Source: Anaerolineae bacterium
GTDB taxonomy: Bacteria > Chloroflexota > Anaerolineae > Promineifilales > Promineifilaceae
Direction of reading: 5' to 3'
Length of the DNA stretch: 64,000 bases
Assembly: GCA_023954475.1 (NCBI GenBank)
Contig: JAMLHW010000016.1
Coordinates: 1 to 64,000, forward strand
The notes under the pieces are model-generated. The model saw only the letters and a list, made by a program, of their open reading frames with translations, was not told the DNA's origin and made no database searches. Position 1 is the stretch's first letter; every line of letters starts with the position of its first letter. A program made the position numbers and the translations under genes. Positions 31,669-38,624 of the stretch are shown piece by piece.

Positions 31669-33411
31669 ATGTCCCTTTCCTACGACAAACAACTACCACA
31701 CATCCTGATTGTCGATTCCATCCATGAAGATGGCGTGGCATTGCTGCGCGAGAGCCTCGATGTGGATGTGTTTACAGATTTGGACACGGCAGCGTTGATC
31801 GACGTACTGCCTCGCTATGACGGACTCATCGTACGGCGGCGCACGGATATTTCGGCCGAAATTTTGCAGCATGCCTTTCGCCTTAAAATTATCGGCAACG
31901 CCACACCCTATCTGAACAATATCGACGTTGCCCAAGCCCGGGCACAAGGGATCGAGGTCGTCAACGCGCCTGACGCCAATACCGTTGCCGTCGCCGAACA
32001 TACCTTGTGGCTGCTGTTGGCCCTGGCGCGAGGGCTATTGTGGCGCGGCACAAGGTTTGACGCGCCGAGCAGTATGGGCATGGGACTACGCGGCAAAACG
32101 CTGGGCATCATCGGTTTCGGCCGAATTGGGCGGCAAGTCGCCATTCGCGCCCAGGCGTTCGGCATGAAAGTCATCGTCAATCAACCCGACCTGACGCCGG
32201 AATTGGCTCTGGAAGCCAGCGTCGAGGCCGTCGATTTGTACGATTTGCTGGCTGCAGCCGATTTCGTCAGCCTGCACGTGCCGCTGTGGCCGACAACACG
32301 CGGGTTAATTGGTTCGGCCGAATTGGCAGCGATGAAAGCCGGCGCCTACCTGATCAACACCGCCCATGCTGCCGTCGTCGACGAAGCAGCACTGTTCGCC
32401 GCATTAACAGACGGCAATCTGGCAGGAGCCGCGCTCGACTTTCCCGCCGGCAGCACCGCACCCGATCCGGCACTGGCGAGCCATCCACACGTGTTGCTGA
32501 CACCCGGTATTGCCGCACAAACTGAAGACGCCGCCCGCGAAGCGGCGTTGGCCGTCGCCGAACAATTCTTGGAGTTTTTTGCGACTACCGACATTGAGCC
32601 GATTTTACCGCTGCGCATTGTGCCGTCAGAGCGCGTCTTTCCCCATGAACTGTTTGATCAGAAACGCGTCGATCGACTGGCCAAGCGCATGGAAATGGAG
32701 CGCATTCTCAAAAATCCACCGATTGTGATGGAGACGGAACAAGGTTACATGGTGTTGGATGGTGCGACGCGTTCGACGGCGCTGCGGCAAATGGGGCTGC
32801 CACACATGTTGGTGCAAGTCTATTCGGCCGATACCGCCGGCCTGCAACTCAAAACCTGGTATCACATCATTCGTCAGCTCGACAAAGCCGACCTGCTCGC
32901 GCTCCTACACCGTCTCCCCGACATCGACCTGGTCGACAGCGATCCGGAAACAGTTAACGAAGCACTGTTTGAATACGGCGGTCTGTGCTATCTGCACTTT
33001 GTCGACGGGGATGTATTACTCGTCAAACCAAAACCTGATGCCAACCGACTCGATGCGCTCAACCGACTGACCACCACATACATTGACGCCGGGCACATTG
33101 ACCGCACGCAAAATCGCGAATTATTACAGTTGGCGCATGACTATGACGATATGATAGCGCTGGTCGTCTTTCCGACTTTTACCGTAGCGCAGGTCATACA
33201 AGTGGCTCAAGCCGGGCGGCGGCTGCCGGCAGGCATCACGCGCTTCATCGTTCCAGATCGCATTTTACGCGTCAATCTGGACATCGATTTGCTACAAGCT
33301 GATTTACCCTTGCGACAAAAAAACCGCCAACTGCACGAATATCTGGCCGAAAAGCAGCGGCGCGGCGACATCCGCCACTACGACGAATCACTCTATTTGC
33401 TCGACGAGTAA
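31669..33411 (+). CDS. Catalytically dead SerA-like domain fused to ParB/SbnI-like domain
   Basis: The 580-residue protein has two parts. Residues 10-305 follow the D-2-hydroxyacid dehydrogenase fold and keep the dinucleotide motif GIIGFGRIGRQVA (147-159). The catalytic Arg is His233 (INTAHAA), the Glu region reads LDFPAGSTA, and the catalytic His is Gly280 (LLTPGIAAQ). The substrate loop is also changed to GNATPYLNNID. Residues 311-390 resemble ParB/sulfiredoxin-like free serine kinases such as SbnI and archaeal SerK, with LRIVPSERVFPHELFD, ILKNPPIVM and MVLDGATRSTALRQMG. The C-terminal 190 residues were not recognised. It may be an NAD-sensing serine kinase or regulator; this is inference. 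Confidence 0.75.
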   Translation: MSLSYDKQLPHILIVDSIHEDGVALLRESLDVDVFTDLDTAALIDVLPRYDGLIVRRRTDISAEILQHAFRLKIIGNATPYLNNIDVAQARAQGIEVVNAPDANTVAVAEHTLWLLLALARGLLWRGTRFDAPSSMGMGLRGKTLGIIGFGRIGRQVAIRAQAFGMKVIVNQPDLTPELALEASVEAVDLYDLLAAADFVSLHVPLWPTTRGLIGSAELAAMKAGAYLINTAHAAVVDEAALFAALTDGNLAGAALDFPAGSTAPDPALASHPHVLLTPGIAAQTEDAAREAALAVAEQFLEFFATTDIEPILPLRIVPSERVFPHELFDQKRVDRLAKRMEMERILKNPPIVMETEQGYMVLDGATRSTALRQMGLPHMLVQVYSADTAGLQLKTWYHIIRQLDKADLLALLHRLPDIDLVDSDPETVNEALFEYGGLCYLHFVDGDVLLVKPKPDANRLDALNRLTTTYIDAGHIDRTQNRELLQLAHDYDDMIALVVFPTFTVAQVIQVAQAGRRLPAGITRFIVPDRILRVNLDIDLLQADLPLRQKNRQLHEYLAEKQRRGDIRHYDESLYLLDE

Positions 33412-33414
33412 CCG
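33100..33414 (+). repeat. Direct repeat, copy A (3' end of the fusion gene)
   Basis: About 315 bases ending just after the stop codon of the fusion gene are repeated nearly identically at 34880-35194, an offset of 1780 bases. Only scattered substitutions were noticed, for example ATAGCG versus ATGGCG near the start. The repeat flanks a region with a decayed gene and palindromic elements. Confidence 0.9.
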
Positions 33415-33613
33415 TCAAGCTGACCGGATTGGGCCAGAATCACACCAACACAATGTGCAGTTCGGCCGGCCCATACATCCCCAAAATCAATTCCATGTTT
33501 AAAATCTCTGTCACCAGCAGCATCCCTTGAGTAAGAGACTTGGCTACACCGCCTAATTCAGCCCAATCTACTCGAGCGATTGCCACGTACAACGTTTGTT
33601 AAATAATGGACAA
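33412..33613. other. Non-coding stretch after the fusion gene
   Basis: About 200 bases with no supported gene. A near-match to the iterated palindrome (TTCGGCCGGCC, about 33462) is present, but no exact copy. No terminator-like hairpin with a T-run was recognised. Confidence 0.4.
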
Positions 33614-33778
33614 ATGGATACACTCACCCGCAAACTGGCGACGGCTAAGATAAAGGTAGCGAAAGCGATCGGCGCAATAGAAGTCAAACGGCAATTCAGT
33701 CACGTTCTGTTGATCGCCGCAGCTGTCAGTCTGTTACTGTTGGTGCTTGATTACTCCTGGGGTGGTGTGATTCAGTAA
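33614..33778 (+). CDS. Small predicted single-pass membrane protein
   Basis: The frame from the ATG at 33614 gives about 54 residues: a basic N-terminus (MDTLTRKLATAKIKVAKAIG) and one hydrophobic helix HVLLIAAAVSLLLLVLDY. A start at 33596 is also possible. No family was recognised. It lies within the 1.46-kb segment between the two direct repeats, so it may be a passenger of an inserted segment or a chance frame. Confidence 0.35.
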   Translation: MDTLTRKLATAKIKVAKAIGAIEVKRQFSHVLLIAAAVSLLLLVLDYSWGGVIQ

Positions 33779-33790
33779 CCGGATAACAAC

Positions 33791-33973
33791 ATGGGTCACA
33801 AAGATCAGGTCCACTACAGTTACAACTACAAGGTAGAAATCAATCAGCCATCTGAGTACATATATGACTGGCTCAGGCGCAATACATCACCGATACTATT
33901 CTCGGAACTAGGAGATATGGTACTAGTACTCTGTAACGTAAGTTTTCAGAAGCCTAGCTTTTGCTATGAGTAG
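33791..33973 (+). CDS. Short hypothetical frame truncated by a palindromic element
   Basis: The frame begins MGHKDQVHYSYNYKVEINQP and contains SEYIYDWLRR, a plausible folded-protein composition. From about residue 45 on it is encoded by the palindromic element at 33925, so the true C-terminus appears to have been replaced by the insertion. No family was recognised. Real gene status is uncertain. Confidence 0.25.
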   Translation: MGHKDQVHYSYNYKVEINQPSEYIYDWLRRNTSPILFSELGDMVLVLCNVSFQKPSFCYE

Positions 33974-34020
33974 CGTCTGCACCAGACGAAAAAGCTAGGC
34001 TTCTTTTGTTACAGAGTACT
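33925..34020. mobile_element. MITE-like palindromic element, copy 1
   Basis: A perfect 13-bp terminal inverted repeat, AGTACTCTGTAAC (33925-33937) and GTTACAGAGTACT (34008-34020), encloses a second inverted pair of about 15 bases (AGAAGCCTAGCTTTT and AAAAAGCTAGGCTTCT). The 96-base element would fold into a long hairpin. It has no coding capacity. The size, terminal repeats and multiple copies suggest a MITE mobilised by a transposase encoded elsewhere. Confidence 0.75.
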
Positions 34021-34117
34021 TAGTACACTGTAACGGAAGTTTTTAGAAGCCTAGCTTTGCTATGAGTAGAGTTTGCACCAGACGAAAAAGCTAGGCTTCT
34101 TTTGTTACAGAGTACTA
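34021..34117. mobile_element. MITE-like palindromic element, copy 2 (tandem)
   Basis: This is a second copy directly abutting copy 1, with outer ends TAGTACACTGTAAC and GTTACAGAGTACTA and the same inner AGAAGCCTAGCTTT/AAAGCTAGGCTTCT arms. Small differences (for example GAGTAGAGTTTGC versus GAGTAGCGTCTGC) show it is not an assembly duplicate. Its end runs into the decayed gene that follows. Confidence 0.75.
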
Positions 34118-34870
34118 GTGGTTAAGCCTAAATGGCCTGAAGATTTGCAGTCCTCGCATAGAATCTCGTATAGAATACTCTATGAAATCTGCCAATCAAA
34201 TCAACGAATAGCCTTGGGGAGTGCGTTCAGTGTTGATGTTTGGCGATTCACGCCAGATATTACGCGCTTGAGATTTATTGTAGGCGAACTTGGAGGCAAG
34301 CCTATTGAACCGGAATGCGCCGACATTCTTGCCCGACTTGATGCCTGCTTTGAGCGATTACACAAATGGGTAAAAGATTTAGTTGATCGAATACAGATTG
34401 ATTTTTCCAAATCCGTTTTCGAGATAACTAATCAAAATGACAATGATAGCCAACTCATTCGCAAACTGAATCAGATGGAAGAGAGTTTGACCGCCCAGCA
34501 CGAGCAGACACGCACCCAAATGAGCGCCCAGCAGGACAAGATTCTGGCTCAGATCGACGCCAGCCGGCGCGAAACGGTAGAAGCTGTTACCGTTAAAAAC
34601 TCGATCAGCAGCAGCTGGAAACAGTTGAACTGATGTACGATATTGTCGATCAGCAACAGATCACACAGTGGGAAGCGGAGAATACAGCCAACATGGTGCG
34701 CCACGCCTCGTTGAATTGAGCAAACTATCGAATGCGGCGCAATGGCAACAACTTTGGACGTGGTTCAGGCTGACACAGTGTGGCAACAGAAGCTAAAGCT
34801 GACAATTCCGATCATCCCGATGATTCTGGAGCTTGAATCAGAATTCGCGCTGGATGTGTTTCCTAAATGA
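34118..34870 (+). pseudogene. Decayed gene of unknown family (frameshifted)
   Basis: Coding-like sequence continues in shifting frames. One frame encodes RIALGSAFSVDVWRFTPDI, then a long coiled-coil-like helix (KLNQMEESLTAQHEQTRTQM...AQIDASRRETVEA). After about 34590 the helix continues in another frame as LDQQQLETVELMYDIVDQQQ. Later a third frame gives QKLKLTIPIIPMILELESE up to a stop at 34870. No start or stop joins them, so the gene is broken by at least one frameshift and in-frame stops. The 5' end abuts a palindromic element. The original function is unknown. Confidence 0.5.
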
Positions 34871-35191
34871 ATGGCAGCTGACCGCACGCAAAATCGCGAA
34901 TTATTACAGTTGGCGCATGACTATGACGATATGATGGCGCTGGTCGTCTTTCCGACCTTTACCGTAGCACAAGTCATACAAGTGGCTCAGGCCGGGCGGC
35001 GGCTGCCGGCAGGCATCACGCGCTTCATCGTTCCGGACCGCATTTTACGCGTCAATCTGGACATCGATCTACTCCAAGCTGATTTGCCCTTGCGACAAAA
35101 AAACCGCCAACTGCACGAATATCTGGCCGAAAAGCAACGGCGTGGCGACATCCGCCACTACGACGAATCGCTCTATTTGCTCGACGAGTAA
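34871..35191 (+). pseudogene. Duplicated C-terminal fragment of the SerA/ParB-like fusion gene
   Basis: The 106-residue frame is nearly identical to the last ~104 residues of the fusion protein at 31669 (RTQNRELLQLAHDYDD to YDESLYLLDE). It lacks both the dehydrogenase and ParB-like domains and begins at an incidental ATG. It is most simply a gene fragment left by duplication or recombination. Conservation of the frame leaves open that the small domain is still expressed. Confidence 0.7.
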
Positions 35192-35194
35192 CCG
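34880..35194 (+). repeat. Direct repeat, copy B
   Basis: Second copy of the ~315-base repeat whose first copy ends the fusion gene (33100-33414). Identity begins at GACCGCACGCAAAATCG and ends a few bases after the stop codon, after which the flanks differ. Confidence 0.9.
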
Positions 35195-35346
35195 GTAAAC
35201 TAACTTCAATTCCTTTTTTGGACAGCCTGAATCAACTCACTCGAGAGAAATCAGTCTGGCAAAGAAGTCGTAGGTAGATGACGCACCAAAACAAGCGCGT
35301 TTGCCTTTAGAGGAAACGCGACGGGATATATCTGCCATAGGCAGCC

Positions 35347-37389
35347 TTAAGCTGCGGCCGTGCCGTGTACAACAGCCAGCCACTCTTTGAATTGATGGTA
35401 AACGGCCGGCGCACCGATTAGATGGTCACTGGACATCTCAAGCTCGGTTGGATGCAAGATGAACGGCTGGTTTTGGTAGCCACCCAACCCACCGTGACAG
35501 CCGATTAGCTCTTCAAAAGCGGCAACTTCGTTGGTCTCAGCGTTGTAAAAGCTGTTGACGTACAAATCAGGCGCGTTGGGGAATCTGTTGTAACGACGCA
35601 GATGGTGTGCGGCGTTGTCGCCAAAGCCGGCGAGTGGGTTTTCGCCTTCGATCCGGTCGTCTTCAAGATAGTAGCGACCGCTTTTGCTGATGACGACACC
35701 GCCCTGTTCGGCCGAATTGATCATCACCCAGCCAATCCCTTCGTGCGCCACCAGACCATCCAGCATCCCTGGCAATACCGTATCCACTTCCTCCAGCGTG
35801 ACACGCCGACCCAATCGCGTACCATAAACCAACCCCAGATTACCAGAAGCCAGGACGATAATCTCAGCCTGCTCAACTTCCTCTTCTACAACGTGCTCAT
35901 CATCCAGCCGCACATCCCCATCCACCGTTTTGCTTCGCGTTATCCGCTTGATCGTCTTTCCCGATCGATCATCGTTCTTGATAACATCATTCACGTAGAC
36001 ATTGACATGCCCCATCGACTCATTGGTCTCCAACATACCGCGCACCTGAGCCTCAGCCGCATACTGCCGCACCAAATCCTCCAGCGAGATACCATACCGC
36101 TGCAAGAACGTTGCGCCACCACTTTGCCCGTGGTCGGACAAGATGACGAGATGATACGGGCGCGGCGCGTCTTCAATGGCACTGTCTATCCGAGCAAATT
36201 GCTCATCAAGCTTGCGCAGCACACCGAGCGCGTCGGGTGACTCAACGCCGGAATGATGCGCCACCTCGTCATAGCCGACAAACGTCGCATACGCTGAAGG
36301 CACACCGGAAAATATGTCACCAATCAGCGTATAGACGTTCAGTTCACGCATAATAATCGTCGTAAAAACACGCAACAAGGGATACTTGCCACCGCGATGG
36401 TGTTTGTCCAGAATCGGATACACATTGTGTTTGCGTGCATAGCGATACTGGCGCTTCTCCAGAATAATGTCCCAGATCAACAACAGCAACGTACGCGTAA
36501 AATTATATGGATTGACGAAATAGGCGTAGAAATCAGTGACATGCAGGCGCGACAGATCTTTCATCGAACTCGCTGTCGTCATGACGTTAGGCGCGTCACC
36601 TGAAAAAAGATTGCCCCGGCTGGCCCCATTGTCAACCAACAAGCCATCGCCATCGGAATGTTTTTTTTCCAGCGCAGCTACCTCATCCGGGTTGCTGGAT
36701 GCGATGATTTCTTTCCGTTCGCGATCGTACCAGCGAAAAGCAGGAATATTGTCGTTGTTGCCATGCAAAATGCCCGCCTGACTCGCCGATGTCTGCGATG
36801 ACATATCTGTCTCCCACCCCACAAGTTGGTGGCTACCTTCCTCAAGCCAGCGCTTCATTGTTGGAGCCTGCCCTTCGCGCATCGCTTTTTCCAGTACCGG
36901 TTTGGCTAACCCGTCAATTTCCAGAAAAAGAATACCCGGTATACTGGTTTCCTCCGGATTTACCTTGCGCTTAGCACGCCGCTTGACCACATTGCGATAC
37001 CAGGAATTGTCATCATCAATGGTCAAAAGTGAGCTGAGAATGGCATTAATGGCAGTCAAACCCAGCGCTGTTAGTACAGCAGTCCAAAGATCATTGACAT
37101 CAAATCCCGGCACCAGTGCCGAGGCAAGCATGATAATGACGCCATTGAGGATTAAAGCTGCCAGCCCCAACGTAAGGACGGCAAACGGCAGGATGATATA
37201 GCTCAACAGAGGCCACAACAACGCATTCAAGAGACCAATTACAGCCGCAGCGATGATCGCAGTGGCACCTCTGTCTATCGATAAACCTTCGAGTAACCAG
37301 GCCATGAAAACAAGAGCCAGCGCTTCAATAGCCCAAATCACAATCAGGCGCACAACCGGTCTCTTGAGTAAAGGTGTTCGATGTACCAT
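35347..37389 (-). CDS. Membrane protein with holin-like domain fused to a phosphodiesterase/alkaline phosphatase domain
   Basis: The 680-residue protein starts with four hydrophobic helices (about 10-125) typical of the 'phage holin 4_2' membrane domain. A catalytic domain of the type I phosphodiesterase/alkaline phosphatase superfamily follows: FLEIDGLAKPVLEKA, APTMKRWLEEGSH, TSASQAGILHG with the probable nucleophile Thr/Ser, ATFVGYDEVAHHSG, LVILSDHGQSGG and GCHGGLGGYQNQPFILHP. The Asp/His residues expected to bind two metals are present. It is probably anchored in the cytoplasmic membrane with the catalytic domain outside. The substrate (a nucleotide, lipid head group or polymer) is unknown. 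No TCGGCCGA occurs except near its 3' end. Confidence 0.85.
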   Translation of the reverse strand: MVHRTPLLKRPVVRLIVIWAIEALALVFMAWLLEGLSIDRGATAIIAAAVIGLLNALLWPLLSYIILPFAVLTLGLAALILNGVIIMLASALVPGFDVNDLWTAVLTALGLTAINAILSSLLTIDDDNSWYRNVVKRRAKRKVNPEETSIPGILFLEIDGLAKPVLEKAMREGQAPTMKRWLEEGSHQLVGWETDMSSQTSASQAGILHGNNDNIPAFRWYDRERKEIIASSNPDEVAALEKKHSDGDGLLVDNGASRGNLFSGDAPNVMTTASSMKDLSRLHVTDFYAYFVNPYNFTRTLLLLIWDIILEKRQYRYARKHNVYPILDKHHRGGKYPLLRVFTTIIMRELNVYTLIGDIFSGVPSAYATFVGYDEVAHHSGVESPDALGVLRKLDEQFARIDSAIEDAPRPYHLVILSDHGQSGGATFLQRYGISLEDLVRQYAAEAQVRGMLETNESMGHVNVYVNDVIKNDDRSGKTIKRITRSKTVDGDVRLDDEHVVEEEVEQAEIIVLASGNLGLVYGTRLGRRVTLEEVDTVLPGMLDGLVAHEGIGWVMINSAEQGGVVISKSGRYYLEDDRIEGENPLAGFGDNAAHHLRRYNRFPNAPDLYVNSFYNAETNEVAAFEELIGCHGGLGGYQNQPFILHPTELEMSSDHLIGAPAVYHQFKEWLAVVHGTAAA

Positions 37390-37412
37390 GCTATTTTCCC
37401 GTCTTACAGACT

Positions 37413-37568
37413 TTATTGAGCATCGTCCTGTGTACTCTTATCATCAACGCCCTGTGTCTTGTTATCATCATCCTGTGTGCCCTTTACTACCATGATGTAA
37501 ATGATGGCCCCCAGGAATAAGAGAAGCGCGATGATGAGCAGGCCAAACATGATGGTTCCGATTGACAT
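37413..37568 (-). CDS. Small single-pass membrane protein, 51 residues
   Basis: The frame starts at ATG 37568 after an AAAGGAG ribosome site and ends with TAA at 37413. It encodes a hydrophobic N-terminal helix (MSIGTIMFGLLIIALLLFLG and following) and a short acidic, Gln/Asp/Lys-rich tail (TQDDDNKTQGVDDKSTQDD). No family was recognised. It lies between the membrane phosphodiesterase and a coiled-coil membrane protein, all on the minus strand. The ribosome site and composition make it likely to be real. Confidence 0.65.
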   Translation of the reverse strand: MSIGTIMFGLLIIALLLFLGAIIYIMVVKGTQDDDNKTQGVDDKSTQDDAQ

Positions 37569-37764
37569 TTTTGACTCCTTTGTGCTTTATTGCAGGTGAC
37601 AGTGACTTTTCGCAGACGCAAGCTTCGACTCAGATCACTATCACTACCGGTAAGTTACAATGCGATCTTATCACATTCTACAAGCGTTGTTGTTTGGGCC
37701 ACAATTGCCGATTTAGGCATTCGTTCTGTTGTGACACGGTGCCAGGTTCCATCTCTAGTGACGA

Positions 37765-38607
37765 TCAAAGCTTTTTTCTGGCAGCAGATTTTGCCAGCGG
37801 TCTCGTTTTCCACTCAGCCCAATATTGCCTGATCAGCATAATCAATGCATACACGACCCAGATTTGCATCAAGATCATCACAACGGCCACAATCGTGGCA
37901 AGAGTGCGGAATGTGTCGATTAGTTCCAACGCCCTGGTTTGAACATGATCGAGTTCGCTGTCCAACGTAGACAGATTGTCCTGTGTCACACCGAGACGCG
38001 AATTCACTGTACCGGCTGCGGTGGAAACTGTGTCAATTTTGCCCGCCGCACCATCGCGGAACTCCTGAATACCAGTTGCCAGTTGATTGACGCCGTCTGA
38101 AATATCCTGTGCGCCAGCTTGAAGTTTGGCTGCTTTTTCAGCTTCCAATTCAGGCAAATCGACAAACGGCAATCTGTCAATCGATTTCCACATACCGGTT
38201 GCAGCTTCAAACACACCTACAATCGACTCGGCTGTTGCCCTGATTTCGCCGGCAACACGTACCAATTCCTGCTCCTTGGCGGGTGGCAGTACGGTTAATA
38301 TAAGCCCTTGGTCAGACACGTTTTGTGACACCTGATCGACGGCATCTTCCACATCGCTGATTTTTGTGCGCAGTTCGGAAACACCCCCGTCAATTTTGCC
38401 CACAGCTTCGCGCCCGACGCCGGCCACTTCGTGTATGCCGTTAAGGGCTGCTGACACAACATCAATGGCTACGCCTCGAATTGCCCAGGTACCCAAAATA
38501 CCGCCGACCTCCAGCACCAGCAGCAATATGCTAATGACAATTGCCGTCCAGATCCAGATTTTCCGCCCCGTGGAGAGCGGCGCTTTTTTCATATTTTTAG
38601 TTGCCAT
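37765..38607 (-). CDS. Two-helix membrane protein with long periplasmic coiled-coil
   Basis: The 280-residue protein has a transmembrane helix at about 17-42 (IWIWTAIVISILLLVLEVGGILG), a predicted extracytoplasmic region rich in heptads (SELRTKISDVEDAVDQVSQNV, GVNQLATGIQEFRDGAAGK), and a second helix at about 235-262 before a basic tail (KTRPLAKSAARKKL). The pattern is that of a structural or signalling membrane protein. No family was recognised. It is 17 bases downstream of the P-type ATPase gene, so the two are probably in one transcript. Confidence 0.7.
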   Translation of the reverse strand: MATKNMKKAPLSTGRKIWIWTAIVISILLLVLEVGGILGTWAIRGVAIDVVSAALNGIHEVAGVGREAVGKIDGGVSELRTKISDVEDAVDQVSQNVSDQGLILTVLPPAKEQELVRVAGEIRATAESIVGVFEAATGMWKSIDRLPFVDLPELEAEKAAKLQAGAQDISDGVNQLATGIQEFRDGAAGKIDTVSTAAGTVNSRLGVTQDNLSTLDSELDHVQTRALELIDTFRTLATIVAVVMILMQIWVVYALIMLIRQYWAEWKTRPLAKSAARKKL

Positions 38608-38624
38608 TGTTTTGAACTCCCTTT

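Noticed and set aside
33462-33472. TTCGGCCGGCC as a copy of the iterated palindrome
   Set aside because: It lacks the final A of TCGGCCGA and breaks the symmetry, so it was not counted.
34073-34117. N-terminus of a 186-residue plus-strand frame beginning MHQTKKLGFFCYR
   Set aside because: The first residues are encoded by the palindromic element; the rest is treated as part of a decayed gene.
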